The notes under the pieces were generated by a model. That model was given only the letters and a program-made list of their open reading frames with translations. It had not been told where the DNA came from and searched no databases. Source: Betaproteobacteria bacterium (GTDB lineage Bacteria > Pseudomonadota > Gammaproteobacteria > Burkholderiales > Burkholderiaceae_A). From it: a stretch of 64,000 bases of DNA. This document shows, one piece after another, positions 9,134 to 18,139 of this stretch. The translations under genes were made by a program, and so were the position numbers. Position 1 is the stretch's first letter, and the number at the start of each line of letters is the position of its first letter. The stretch spans positions 1-64,000 of the forward strand of contig VGHN01000007.1 in NCBI GenBank assembly GCA_016868255.1, read 5' to 3'.

Positions 9134-10459
9134 CTAAACCGCCCTCAGAACACCGCGGGAGGCCGTGGCCTCACCACGCACGAAACGCTCATGGTTCTCC
9201 TCGACCTCATCGAGGTCGTAGAGGTAATTCACCATGAGGCCCAGGGACTGACGAACGCCCTTGGCCGTGAGATTGGCCAGGAGATTGATTCGCTCGAGTC
9301 GAGCACCGTTGTTTAAGTGAAAACGTGCAACGGGGTCGCTGTGCCGCTCATCGGCTGCAGCAGTGGAACTCAGATAGGCCGCACAGAGGCTCTTGAGCCG
9401 CGGCCCCAAAGCAGGGTCCTCGGCCATGCTCAGCAGACCCGCCGCGCTCGACTGCCGCTGATTCATTTGAAACCGCAGTTCTGCGCGCTCCATCTCCAAG
9501 GCTTTCAAACGAGCCGGTGTGAGCGCCCCTGCCGGAAGGGGCCTCTCGGCAAGCAGCCACTGAGCAAAAGAGGGCACGGGCGAGAGCGTGCAGAAGGTCT
9601 TGATCTTGGGGAACTCCGACTGCAACTTCTCGGCCACACGCTTAATAAGAAAGTTGCCCAGGTGCACGCCCTTGAGGCCCGGTTGGCAGTTCGATATGGA
9701 GTAGAAGGTGGCCACACGGAACTTGCCGGGGTCTGTCTCGGCGACTCGCTTGCGATCGAGCAGCGGGGCAATGGCATCGGGCAGCTCCTCGGAGAAGGCC
9801 ACCTCGACAAAAATCAGCGGCTCTCTTGGAAGCGCGGGATGAAAGTAGGTAAAGAGACGCCGATCGGGCTGCAGCCGTCGCTGAAGGTCGGTCCAGCCCT
9901 CGATCTCGTGGACTGCCTCGTGGGCAATGATCTGCTCAAGCAGACCCGCGGGTGAATCCCAGCTGAGTTGCTCGAGCCGAAGAAAACCCGGGTTGAACCA
10001 TGACGAGAGCAGATGATAGAGATCGGCATCCACCGCCTGGAGTTCAGGAGACTTGCGCAGTTGCCCCAGCAGCTTCTCGCGAAGCCCCACCAAAACAGCA
10101 CAGCCCTGGGGCACCCGATTAAGGCGGCGGAAGAGCTCTTGTCGCGGTGGCTCGGCCGCGCGGACCAAGGCCACCAGGTCCTCGGCACGAACCGACTGGG
10201 CGTAACGGGCAGCGAGTTCCCGAACGGTGGCAGGATCGGGGTTGAATTGCGCTGCCAGGGCTTGAAAAAATTGAAGCTGGCCCTCGGCCGAGAGCGCCTG
10301 GTATTGGTCGAGCGCCCGCTGAGCAAGGCTCTGGCTAATAGACTCCCCCGCCTCTCCAAGGAGGCGATGGCAGTCCTCGAGCAGGCGCTTGAGTTGCCGC
10401 TGCTCGTCGGATTTTTCTTTGGCTTGGCGTAGTCGATCGAACATGACAGTTGGTGTCAA
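9134..10459 (-). CDS. Malonyl-CoA decarboxylase
   Basis: Converts malonyl-CoA to acetyl-CoA and CO2. The 441 residues cover the helical N-terminal domain and the C-terminal GNAT-like catalytic domain, with the family segments IIAHEAVHEIEGW, FYSISNCQPGLKGVHLGN, FCTLSPVPSFAQWL (catalytic serine region) and ARFHLNNGARLERIN (catalytic histidine region). It is the first gene of a three-gene minus-strand operon with the crotonase and MatB-like ligase. A second in-frame ATG at 10444 is an equally possible start. No dedicated malonate transporter or GntR-type regulator lies next to it. Confidence 0.93.
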   Translation of the reverse strand: MTPTVMFDRLRQAKEKSDEQRQLKRLLEDCHRLLGEAGESISQSLAQRALDQYQALSAEGQLQFFQALAAQFNPDPATVRELAARYAQSVRAEDLVALVRAAEPPRQELFRRLNRVPQGCAVLVGLREKLLGQLRKSPELQAVDADLYHLLSSWFNPGFLRLEQLSWDSPAGLLEQIIAHEAVHEIEGWTDLQRRLQPDRRLFTYFHPALPREPLIFVEVAFSEELPDAIAPLLDRKRVAETDPGKFRVATFYSISNCQPGLKGVHLGNFLIKRVAEKLQSEFPKIKTFCTLSPVPSFAQWLLAERPLPAGALTPARLKALEMERAELRFQMNQRQSSAAGLLSMAEDPALGPRLKSLCAAYLSSTAAADERHSDPVARFHLNNGARLERINLLANLTAKGVRQSLGLMVNYLYDLDEVEENHERFVRGEATASRGVLRAV

Positions 10460-10536
10460 TGGAGACCGACAGATTAGAGAGGCCCTATATATTCGTCATT
10501 CGGGATATTCCCTGCCCACGGGGCTGTCGCGGTCAA

Positions 10537-11403
10537 TTAAGGGCGTCGGGACGCCAAAATCAGGATTAACCCTAGCCCCATCATGGGCAGGCTCAGCCAC
10601 TGGCCCATGGTCAAGCCAATCGCGAGAAGCCCAAGAAATGCATCCGGCTCCCGGGCGAACTCCACCAGAAAACGAGCCAGGCCATAGCCCAGAAGGAAGG
10701 CCCCCGAGATGAAACCAGTGGGCCGCGGCCGCCGGGCCAAAAACTGGAGCACAACAAAAAGGAGCAGGCCCTCGAGGACCATCTGATAAAGCTGAGAGGG
10801 ATGGCGGGGCAGGTCCGAGCCCGACCCAGGAAAGACCATGGCCCAGGGCCAGCTGTCCGCATCGGCGAACCGACCCCAGAGTTCGCCATTGATGAAGTTG
10901 CCAAGCCGCCCGAATGCAAGGCCGATGGGCACGAGCGGCGCAACAAAATCCCCCACCATGAGAAAACGCTGCAGGAGCGGTCGACCGGAGGCAGGTGGTT
11001 CGTCTTCAAGATTCGTAGGAATCGGCGCCCCGAGGTGCGGGCGTCGGAGCGCCAGAAAAAACATGGCGAGAATCACCCCGAGGAGTCCACCATGGAAGGA
11101 CATGCCCCCCTCCCAGACAGCCAGTATTTCTAAGGGATGGGCCAGGTAATGCAGCGGCTTGTAGAACAAGACATAGCCCAGCCGCCCGCCCAGAATGACT
11201 CCGAGCACACCCCAGAAAAGCAGGTCATCCAGATCGATGGGGCGCATGCCCAGCCCCTGTCGATCGAGAGGAATCGCACGGCGGCCCAATAGAAAGAATG
11301 CAGCAAAGGCCGCCAAGTACATCAGGCCATACCAGTGCAGTTGAATGGGGCCCAGGGCGATGGCCACGGGGTCGAAGCCTGGGTGCATCAGGGGTGTGCT
11401 CAT
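10537..11403 (-). CDS. lgt: Prolipoprotein diacylglyceryl transferase Lgt
   Basis: Inner-membrane enzyme that transfers diacylglycerol from phosphatidylglycerol to the lipobox cysteine of prolipoproteins such as BamE. The 288-residue product is rich in membrane segments and carries the Lgt signature [14 protein letters not shown], the essential histidine in MSFHGGLLG, and the N-terminal [11 protein letters not shown]. It is divergent from ilvD, with 67 bases between the two chosen start codons. The length and all family blocks are normal. Confidence 0.97.
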   Translation of the reverse strand: MSTPLMHPGFDPVAIALGPIQLHWYGLMYLAAFAAFFLLGRRAIPLDRQGLGMRPIDLDDLLFWGVLGVILGGRLGYVLFYKPLHYLAHPLEILAVWEGGMSFHGGLLGVILAMFFLALRRPHLGAPIPTNLEDEPPASGRPLLQRFLMVGDFVAPLVPIGLAFGRLGNFINGELWGRFADADSWPWAMVFPGSGSDLPRHPSQLYQMVLEGLLLFVVLQFLARRPRPTGFISGAFLLGYGLARFLVEFAREPDAFLGLLAIGLTMGQWLSLPMMGLGLILILASRRP

Positions 11404-11470
11404 TCAATTGAGTGTGCCAGATGAGCGACAATTGGATTCAACGCTGATCAACCACAAACACCAAAACGAC

Positions 11471-13150
11471 ATGGCCCACAACAACCGCTCCAAAAACGTC
11501 ACTGAGGGCATCGCCCGCGCGCCCAATCGCTCGATGTATTACGCCATGGGCTACAAGGAATCCGACTTCAAGAACCCAATGGTCGGCGTGGCCAACGGCC
11601 ACTCCACCATTACGCCCTGCAACAGCGGGCTGCAACCACTGGCAGATGCCGCGGTGGTGGCCCTCAAAGAGAGTGGCGCAAACCCGCAGCTATTCGGAAC
11701 GCCAACCATCTCCGATGGCATTGGCATGGGCACCGAGGGAATGAAGTACTCCCTGGTCTCTCGTGAAGTCATCGCCGACAGCATTGAGACCTGTGTCAAT
11801 GGCCAGTGGATGGATGGCGTGGTGGTGATTGGTGGCTGCGACAAGAACATGCCGGGCGGAATGATGGCCATTGCACGAACGAATGTGCCCGCTATTTACG
11901 TCTATGGCGGCACGATCAAGCCAGGTCACCACAAGGGCAAGGACCTCACCATTGTCTCGGCCTTCGAGGCCGTGGGTGAATTCATCGCCGGCCGCCTCTC
12001 GGAAGAGGACTTCAAGGCCATTGAGCAGAAGAGTTGCCCGGGCTCCGGCTCCTGCGGTGGCATGTACACGGCCAACACCATGAGCTCGGCCTTCGAGGCC
12101 ATGGGCATGAGCCTGCCCTACTCATCGACGATGGCCAACGAAGACGGCGAGAAGATTCAGAGCGCTGCGGAATCGGCGCGCGTTCTTGTTGAAGCCGTGA
12201 AGAAGGGAATCAAGCCGCGCGACATCATCACCCGCGAATCCATCGAGAACGCGGTCTCGGTCATCATGGCCACGGGTGGCTCCACCAATGCGGTGCTCCA
12301 CTTCCTGGCCATTGCACATGCCGCGGAAGTGCCCTGGACCATCGATGACTTCGAGCGCATTCGACGCCGCGTGCCGGTCTTCTGTGATCTCAAGCCCTCG
12401 GGCCGCTATGTGATCACTGAGTTGCACCGGGTGGGTGGCATTCCCCAGGTCATGAAGATGCTCCTCAAGGCCGGACTCCTTCATGGCCAGTGCATGACTA
12501 TCACCGGAAAGACCATTGCCGAGACCCTCAAGGACATTCCCGACGCGCCTCCTGCGGGACAAGATGTGATTCGCCCCTTCAGCGAGCCCCTCTACAAAGA
12601 GGGTCACCTGGCCATCCTCAAGGGCAATCTCTCCCCCGAGGGTTGTGTGGCGAAGATCTCGGGCCTCAAGAATCCTGTCATTACGGGGCCGGCCCGGGTA
12701 TTCAATTCGGAAGACGAGGCCATGGCCGCCATCATGGCGCGCAAGATTCAGGCCGGCGATGTCTTGGTGATTCGCTACGAAGGCCCCAAGGGCGGACCCG
12801 GCATGCGCGAAATGCTCGCTCCCACCTCGGCCCTGGTGGGCCAGGGCCTGGGCGAGTCGGTGGGCCTCATTACCGATGGGCGTTTCTCGGGCGGCACCTG
12901 GGGCATGGTGGTGGGCCACGTCTCGCCCGAGGCCTTCGTAGGGGGGCCGATCGCGCTGGTCGAGGAGGGCGATTCGGTGACCATCGATGCCCACCGCCAG
13001 CTCATCGAAGTGAACCTGCCCGAGGCCACCCTGGCCTCGCGTCGAGCCCAGTGGAGGGCGCCCAAGCCCCGCTATACCCGGGGCGTGTTGGCGAAGTTCG
13101 CGGCACTGGCCGGAACCGCCAGCAAGGGCGCAGTCACGGACCCCCAGTAA
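11471..13150 (+). CDS. ilvD: Dihydroxy-acid dehydratase IlvD
   Basis: Iron-sulfur enzyme of branched-chain amino acid synthesis that dehydrates 2,3-dihydroxy-3-methylbutanoate and its isoleucine homologue. From the ATG at 11471 the protein has 559 residues, the family length; upstream ATGs would overlap lgt and lack homology. Cluster-ligand cysteines are visible at C50 ([12 protein letters not shown]), C123 ([10 protein letters not shown]) and C195 ([12 protein letters not shown]). The C-terminal [19 protein letters not shown] motif is intact. A small cytochrome c gene follows 62 bases downstream, apparently with its own signals. Confidence 0.98.
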   Translation: MAHNNRSKNVTEGIARAPNRSMYYAMGYKESDFKNPMVGVANGHSTITPCNSGLQPLADAAVVALKESGANPQLFGTPTISDGIGMGTEGMKYSLVSREVIADSIETCVNGQWMDGVVVIGGCDKNMPGGMMAIARTNVPAIYVYGGTIKPGHHKGKDLTIVSAFEAVGEFIAGRLSEEDFKAIEQKSCPGSGSCGGMYTANTMSSAFEAMGMSLPYSSTMANEDGEKIQSAAESARVLVEAVKKGIKPRDIITRESIENAVSVIMATGGSTNAVLHFLAIAHAAEVPWTIDDFERIRRRVPVFCDLKPSGRYVITELHRVGGIPQVMKMLLKAGLLHGQCMTITGKTIAETLKDIPDAPPAGQDVIRPFSEPLYKEGHLAILKGNLSPEGCVAKISGLKNPVITGPARVFNSEDEAMAAIMARKIQAGDVLVIRYEGPKGGPGMREMLAPTSALVGQGLGESVGLITDGRFSGGTWGMVVGHVSPEAFVGGPIALVEEGDSVTIDAHRQLIEVNLPEATLASRRAQWRAPKPRYTRGVLAKFAALAGTASKGAVTDPQ

Positions 13151-13177
13151 AGCCCCCTATTTATGTCACGTTGCGCA

Positions 13178-13183
13178 TATACT
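13178..13183 (+). promoter_or_regulatory. Possible -10 box for the cytochrome c gene
   Basis: TATACT is one mismatch from the sigma-70 consensus and lies 30 bases before the cytochrome c start. No convincing -35 box sits 16-18 bases upstream, so this is tentative. A good Shine-Dalgarno sequence (AGGAGA) follows at 13202-13207. Confidence 0.3.
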
Positions 13184-13212
13184 TACCCGTCTGTTTTCAA
13201 TAGGAGACTTTC

Positions 13213-13515
13213 ATGCGTGGTTTAGTTCTGGCCGCCTCTCTTCTGGCCATCGGTGGTGTTGCCCAAGCGGACAACGATCTCACCAAGAAGTACAACTGTG
13301 TGGCCTGCCACGCAGAGGGTGCAAAAAAAGTGGGCCCCGCCTACAAGGACGTTGCCAAGAAGTACGCTGGCAGAGCCGATGCAGTTGACTACCTCACCAA
13401 GAAGATCAAAACCGGTGGTGCCGGCGTATGGGGCCCGGTTCCCATGCCCCCGCACCCCCAAGTGTCCGACGCAGACTCGAAGAAGATGGCCGAGTACGTC
13501 ATGGCTCTGAAGTAA
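13213..13515 (+). CDS. Small class I cytochrome c (c551/c552 type)
   Basis: Exported monohaem electron carrier of 100 residues. Residues 1-19 form a signal peptide ending AQA. The haem attachment motif CVACH is at 29-33. The second half contains the PMPPHPQVSDADSK loop expected to supply the axial methionine, and a closing helix MAEYVMAL. It resembles cytochrome c551/c552 of the periplasm. A strong terminator follows directly, so it is probably monocistronic or the end of a transcript from ilvD. Its redox partner cannot be inferred from the neighbours. Confidence 0.93.
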   Translation: MRGLVLAASLLAIGGVAQADNDLTKKYNCVACHAEGAKKVGPAYKDVAKKYAGRADAVDYLTKKIKTGGAGVWGPVPMPPHPQVSDADSKKMAEYVMALK

Positions 13516-13542
13516 GCAAAAAGGTTTCTCTGTGTTAAAAAA

Positions 13543-13574
13543 GCCCTTGTCGCAAGACAAGGGCTTTTTCTTTT
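13543..13574 (+). terminator. Rho-independent terminator after cytochrome c gene
   Basis: A perfect 9-base stem GCCCTTGTC (13543-13551) and GACAAGGGC (13556-13564) encloses the stable GNRA tetraloop GCAA and is followed by a T-rich tract TTTTTCTTTT. The A-tract upstream makes it potentially bidirectional. It ends only a few bases before the livH start. Confidence 0.93.
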
Positions 13575-13579
13575 AGCGC

Positions 13580-14509
13580 GTGGACATTTTCCTTCAGCAG
13601 ATCCTCAATGGCCTGGTCCTGGGCAGCGTCTATGCCTTGATTGCGCTCGGCTACACCATGGTCTACGGCATTCTGCAGCTCATCAACTTCACCCACGGCG
13701 AGGTTCTGATGGTGGGCGCCATGGTCTCGCTCTCGGTGGTCATGGCCATGGGCCATGCATTCCCCAATGCGCCGGCCGTGGTCTTACTCATCGCAGCGCT
13801 CTCCATCGCAATTCCAAGTTGCATGTTCTTGTCGGCCTTTATTGAGCGGGTGGCCTACCGACCCCTGCGCAACGCACCGCGACTCGCGCCGCTCATTACT
13901 GCCATTGGACTCTCGATTGTCCTGCAGACCCTGGCCATGCTGATCTGGTCACCCAACCCCCGAGTGTTCCCCGACCTATTGCCCACCCAGCCCATTGCCA
14001 TTGGGGGCGCCTATCTAGCGCCCAAGCAATTGCTGATTCTGGTGGTGGCCGCACTTCTCATGGCTGGGCTCATGCTCATCGTCAACACCACCCGCCTTGG
14101 CAGGGCCATGCGGGCCGTCTCCGAGAATCCGCGCATGGCCACTCTCATGGGGGTGAATCCCGATCGAATCATTTCAATCACCTTCATGCTCGGTGCGGCA
14201 CTGGCCGCCGTGGCTGGTCTGTTGGTGGCCATGAACTACAACATCGCGCACTTCACCATGGGTTTCCTTCCCGGATTGAAGGCCTTCACAGCCGCAGTGC
14301 TGGGCGGAATTGGCAACATCCCCGGCGCGGTGGTGGGCGGTCTCTTGCTCGGCATCATCGAGAGCCTGGGTGCGGGCTACATTGGCGACATCACCGGCGG
14401 CTTCCTGGGCAGCCACTACCAGGATGTCTTTGCATTCGCGGTGTTGATTCTCGTTTTGGTCTTTCGACCATCGGGCCTTCTCGGTGAGCGGGTCGCCGAC
14501 CGAGCCTGA
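13580..14509 (+). CDS. livH: Branched-chain amino acid ABC transporter permease LivH
   Basis: Inner-membrane permease of the LIV-type high-affinity ABC importer, 309 residues with about eight membrane segments. The N-terminus DIFLQQILNGLVLGSVYALIALGYTMVYG is the hallmark beginning of LivH (quoted here only to fix the start). The start codon is GTG at 13580. It follows a strong terminator by a few bases and has no visible Shine-Dalgarno sequence, so how expression begins is unclear. livM, livG and livF follow in the usual order. No gene for a periplasmic binding protein (LivK/LivJ) is nearby. Confidence 0.92.
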   Translation: MDIFLQQILNGLVLGSVYALIALGYTMVYGILQLINFTHGEVLMVGAMVSLSVVMAMGHAFPNAPAVVLLIAALSIAIPSCMFLSAFIERVAYRPLRNAPRLAPLITAIGLSIVLQTLAMLIWSPNPRVFPDLLPTQPIAIGGAYLAPKQLLILVVAALLMAGLMLIVNTTRLGRAMRAVSENPRMATLMGVNPDRIISITFMLGAALAAVAGLLVAMNYNIAHFTMGFLPGLKAFTAAVLGGIGNIPGAVVGGLLLGIIESLGAGYIGDITGGFLGSHYQDVFAFAVLILVLVFRPSGLLGERVADRA

Positions 14510-14514
14510 GTCCC

Positions 14515-15594
14515 ATGCGCTCGACCCTCTCCCCCAAACAAAAAGCCCTCTGGGCCACCTTGGCCATTGGGCTTGCCCTGGTGCTGCTGCCCTTCGCGGC
14601 TGGAGCCATTGGCAATGCATGGATACGGATACTGGCCTTCGCCCTTCTCTACGTGATGCTCGCACTTGGCCTGAATATTGTGGTGGGCTACGCGGGCCTG
14701 CTCGATCTGGGCTATGTGGCCTTCTATGCGGTGGGTGCCTATCTCTATGCGCTGCTGGCCTCGCCCCATCTCACCGAGCATCTGCCATGGCTCGCCACCC
14801 TCTTCCCCTCGGGCCTGCATGGCTCCATCTGGCTGCTCATTCCGCTGGCTGCGGCGGTCGCCGCACTCTTCGGCGTGCTGCTGGGATTCCCCGTGCTGCG
14901 GCTTCGCGGTGACTACCTCGCCATCGTCACCCTTGGGTTTGGGGAAATCATTCGAATCTTTCTCAACAACCTCAATGCACCGGTCAATCTCACCAACGGG
15001 CCGCAGGGCATCGATCGAATCGACCCCATCTCGATCGCCGGTGTGAGCCTCTCCAAGCCATTGGAAATCGGGGGCATCCATATTCCTTCGGTGCAGTTGT
15101 ATTACTACCTGTTTCTCACCCTCACCATTCTTGTGATTGTGATCTGCCTGAGGCTCCAAGACTCACGCGTCGGGCGCGCATGGATGGCCGTTCGCGAAGA
15201 CGAGATTGCCGCCAAGGCCATGGGCATTCACACACGCAACGTCAAACTAATGGCCTTTGCCATGGGCGCATCGTTCGGTGGGGTCTCGGGTGCCATGTTC
15301 TCTGCATTTCAAGGCTTTGTCTCTCCAGAGAGTTTTGTGCTCATGGAGAGCATTGTCATTGTCGCTATGGTGGTACTCGGCGGCATGGGCAATGTCTGGG
15401 GCGTGGTCTTGGGGGCCGTGCTGCTCTATGCCATTCCAGAAGCATTGCGGCATTTGGCCCGGCCGGTGCAGATGCAGTTGTTTGGCGAGGAACTCATTGC
15501 CCCCGAGGCCCTTCGCATGTTGCTCTTTGGATTGTCGATGGTGCTCATCATGCTCTACCGTCCGCAAGGCCTTCTGCCGAGGCAAAAGGCATGA
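14515..15594 (+). CDS. livM: Branched-chain amino acid ABC transporter permease LivM
   Basis: Second membrane subunit of the LIV-type importer, 359 residues. It shows the LivM signature stretches LALGLNIVVGYAGLLDLGYVAFYAVGAY, GDYLAIVTLGFGEIIRI, GRAWMAVREDEIAAKAMGI and SFGGVSGAMFSAFQGFVSPESF, each short segment typical of this subunit. It starts 5 bases after livH and its stop overlaps the livG start (ATGA), consistent with coupled translation of the transporter subunits. Confidence 0.95.
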   Translation: MRSTLSPKQKALWATLAIGLALVLLPFAAGAIGNAWIRILAFALLYVMLALGLNIVVGYAGLLDLGYVAFYAVGAYLYALLASPHLTEHLPWLATLFPSGLHGSIWLLIPLAAAVAALFGVLLGFPVLRLRGDYLAIVTLGFGEIIRIFLNNLNAPVNLTNGPQGIDRIDPISIAGVSLSKPLEIGGIHIPSVQLYYYLFLTLTILVIVICLRLQDSRVGRAWMAVREDEIAAKAMGIHTRNVKLMAFAMGASFGGVSGAMFSAFQGFVSPESFVLMESIVIVAMVVLGGMGNVWGVVLGAVLLYAIPEALRHLARPVQMQLFGEELIAPEALRMLLFGLSMVLIMLYRPQGLLPRQKA

Positions 15595-16382
15595 CTGTCA
15601 CCACTGCCTTGCTTCGCATCAACGCGGTCAGCAAGCGTTTTGGCGGGCTTCAGGCGGTCAACAATGTGTCGCTTGAAATTGGGCCGGGCAGTATCTATGG
15701 ACTCATTGGTCCCAACGGCGCCGGCAAGACCACGCTTTTTAATCTCATCACCGGCCTCTACCCGGCCGATCGCGGAGAGTTTCTTCTCGACGGCGTGGCC
15801 TATGAGCCGAGCTCGGTCCATCGCGTGACCGAGGCCGGTATTGCCCGCACCTTTCAAAACATTCGCCTCTTTCCCGACCTCAGTGCAATAGAGAATGTGA
15901 TGGTGGGCCGGCATGTTCGCACCCATGGTCTCCACAGCGGAATTATCGGAGCGGTTCTGCGCACGCCTGCATTCAAACGCATCGAGCAGGACATTCGCGA
16001 CCACGCACAGCAACTGCTCGAATATGTGGGCTTGGGTTCGCGCAGCGTTCAGATTGCGCGAACCCTCTCGTATGGAGACCAACGGCGACTCGAAATCGCC
16101 CGCGCACTGGCCACCGAGCCCAAACTGCTTGCCCTTGATGAGCCGGCCGCGGGTATGAATGCCACCGAGAAGAACACTCTTCGCGGCCTGCTCGAGCGCA
16201 TTCAGTCCGATGGCAAGACCATCCTCTTGATCGAGCACGATGTCCGGCTGGTCATGGGGCTCTGCGGCCAAGTCACGGTCTTGGACCACGGCGAGGTGAT
16301 TGCATGTGGCAGTCCAACCGAGGTGCAGCGCAATCCCGCCGTGATCGAGGCCTATCTGGGCACGGGGGCCACCCATGGTTGA
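15591..16382 (+). CDS. livG: Branched-chain amino acid ABC transporter ATPase LivG
   Basis: Cytoplasmic ATP-binding subunit, 263 residues. It has Walker A GPNGAGKTT, the Q-loop region TFQNIRLF, the ABC signature LSYGDQRRLEIARAL, Walker B LLALDEPAAGMN and the H-loop IEHDVRLVMGLC. The NxTE/MNATEKNTL segment after Walker B is typical of LivG rather than LivF. The ATG at 15591 is chosen because it overlaps the livM stop. A longer frame upstream lies within livM and has no family support. Confidence 0.95.
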   Translation: MTVTTALLRINAVSKRFGGLQAVNNVSLEIGPGSIYGLIGPNGAGKTTLFNLITGLYPADRGEFLLDGVAYEPSSVHRVTEAGIARTFQNIRLFPDLSAIENVMVGRHVRTHGLHSGIIGAVLRTPAFKRIEQDIRDHAQQLLEYVGLGSRSVQIARTLSYGDQRRLEIARALATEPKLLALDEPAAGMNATEKNTLRGLLERIQSDGKTILLIEHDVRLVMGLCGQVTVLDHGEVIACGSPTEVQRNPAVIEAYLGTGATHG

Positions 16383-17127
16383 TTCAGCGCGCAACGGCAA
16401 GGCGCTCCCAGACACGCTTCTGCAGGTAAGTGGTCTGTCTGTGTCCTATGGCGGCATTCAGGCGGTTCGCTCGGTCTGCTTCGAAGTCAGGCGCGGCGAA
16501 TTGCTCGCCATGATTGGCGCCAATGGAGCAGGAAAGTCATCTTGCCTGCGGGCCATCACAGGGCTGCTCCCAAGCAGTCAGGGATCGGTGCATTACAAGG
16601 GCGAGTTGGTTCGGCCCACCAACGGCCATGCACTTCCTGGCAATGGATTGGTGATGGTGCCCGAGGGTCGAGGCATCTTTGCTCGCATGACCATCGAAGA
16701 GAACCTGCTCATGGGGGCCTACTGCCGGGCAAGCGCAAGCAAGTCGGAAATTGAAGAGGATCTCAATGCCCAGTACCAGCGTTTCCCTCGCCTCAGAGAG
16801 CGGTCCACCCAGTTGGCCGGCACCCTCTCGGGTGGTGAGCAGCAGATGCTCGCCATAGGCCGAGCGCTGATGGCACATCCCGAACTCCTGCTTCTCGATG
16901 AGCCTTCCATGGGCCTCTCCCCCGTGATGGTCGAGACAATCTTCCAAGTCATTGCCGAGGTGAAGGCAAGGGGCACCACCATCTTGCTGGTTGAGCAAAA
17001 TGCGCGGCTTGCGCTGCAGATGGCCGACCGCGCCTTGGTCTTGGAGTCGGGTGAAGTGACCCTCGAGGGAAGCGGCCAGGACCTGCTCGCAAGCCCGGCC
17101 GTGCGAGCTGCCTATCTTGGTGAGTAA
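16375..17127 (+). CDS. livF: Branched-chain amino acid ABC transporter ATPase LivF
   Basis: Second ATPase of the LIV-type importer, 250 residues. It has Walker A GANGAGKSS, PEGRGIFARMTIEENL typical of LivF, the signature LSGGEQQMLAIGRAL, Walker B LLLLDEPSMGLSPVM and VEQNARLAL as the H-loop equivalent with Q in the usual LivF place. It overlaps livG by 8 bases. The following SDR-like gene begins at its very end. Confidence 0.95.
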   Translation: MVDSARNGKALPDTLLQVSGLSVSYGGIQAVRSVCFEVRRGELLAMIGANGAGKSSCLRAITGLLPSSQGSVHYKGELVRPTNGHALPGNGLVMVPEGRGIFARMTIEENLLMGAYCRASASKSEIEEDLNAQYQRFPRLRERSTQLAGTLSGGEQQMLAIGRALMAHPELLLLDEPSMGLSPVMVETIFQVIAEVKARGTTILLVEQNARLALQMADRALVLESGEVTLEGSGQDLLASPAVRAAYLGE

Positions 17128-17128
17128 C

Positions 17129-18139
17129 GTGGCAAAGCACTCCGCCGCCACTGCCAGCACAGGCGCACTTCCCGCGCAGTTCCGCCGCCGACGTGTCGGA
17201 ATCATTGGCCATGGTGATGTCGGCGCACGCATTGTGAATCAGCAGGCGGCTCCAGGCGGCGCTCGGCTCATTGCGGTAGCACGAAGCCTTGGATGGAACC
17301 TGGATGCGCCGATCGACTGTCGACGACTTGCCCGCAGCATTCAGGAATGGATTGTCTTGGTTCCCCCCGCCGAACAAGGTGGCAAGCTCGATTCCCGCAG
17401 CCGATTGCTCGTGCGGGCCATTGCCTGGGCCAAGGCCCAACGCAGACGTTGCTCTTATGCCAACGCCGTGATGCCCAAAGGCTCTGCGGCGTCCACCGGC
17501 CCTGCGGCGTCCATTCGCCCCGTGATGTCTGCAGATCAATTCAATCGATTTCGTGGGGTCTACATCAGCACCACTGGCGTCTATGGAGACCACCGCGGTG
17601 CCTTGGTCCACGAGACCAGTGCCTGCAAGACCACTCAACCGCGTTCATTGCGCAGACTCGATGCAGAGCGCCATTGGAGAGGGCTCGGCGCCCATGTCTT
17701 GCGCGTGCCCGGCATTACCGCCCGTGACCGACTGCCCATTCAGCGAATTCGCGATGGCCTACCGGCCTTGCGATCCGAGGACGATGTCTACACCAACCAT
17801 ATCGAGGCCAACGACCTGGCGCGTATCTGCTGGGTGGCCCTATGGCGGGGCAGGCCCAGCCGAGTCACGAACACGGTGATGAAATCGCAATTGAAGATGG
17901 GTGACTATATGGATGCGGTGGCCGATGCAGCGGGGCTCGAGCGGGTTCCCCGCATCGACCCGGCCGGCTTCGAGGCGCTGGTGAAAGAGGGGCGCATCAG
18001 CCCCATGATGGCGAGCTTTATGCGGGACTCACGCCGCGTCACAAGCAATCGACTGCGCAAGGAACTCAGATTTCAGCTGCGCTTTGAATCGATTGAAGAC
18101 CTGATCGCCCCGCTTCGCGAGACCAAAGAAAAAAACTAG
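17129..18139 (+). CDS. NAD-dependent epimerase/dehydratase-like (SDR) protein
   Basis: Predicted Rossmann-fold oxidoreductase related to the YeeZ-like extended SDR group, about 336 residues. The cofactor loop GIIGHGDVGARIV is near the N-terminus, and the segment YISTTGVYGDHRGALV carries the S/T and YG residues seen where the SDR active site lies. The region TRPRSLRRLDAERHWRG is followed by a substrate domain with DDVYTNHIEANDLARICW. I choose GTG at 17129, which is preceded by GGTGAG; TTG 17117 or GTG 17120 would overlap livF. The substrate is unknown. It overlaps the 3' end of the convergent selD by 4 bases. Confidence 0.75.
   Translation: MAKHSAATASTGALPAQFRRRRVGIIGHGDVGARIVNQQAAPGGARLIAVARSLGWNLDAPIDCRRLARSIQEWIVLVPPAEQGGKLDSRSRLLVRAIAWAKAQRRRCSYANAVMPKGSAASTGPAASIRPVMSADQFNRFRGVYISTTGVYGDHRGALVHETSACKTTQPRSLRRLDAERHWRGLGAHVLRVPGITARDRLPIQRIRDGLPALRSEDDVYTNHIEANDLARICWVALWRGRPSRVTNTVMKSQLKMGDYMDAVADAAGLERVPRIDPAGFEALVKEGRISPMMASFMRDSRRVTSNRLRKELRFQLRFESIEDLIAPLRETKEKN

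Noticed and set aside
12122-12994. 290-codon minus-strand frame opposite ilvD
   Set aside because: Shadow of the ilvD codon pattern; IlvD itself has intact iron-sulfur motifs over the same bases.
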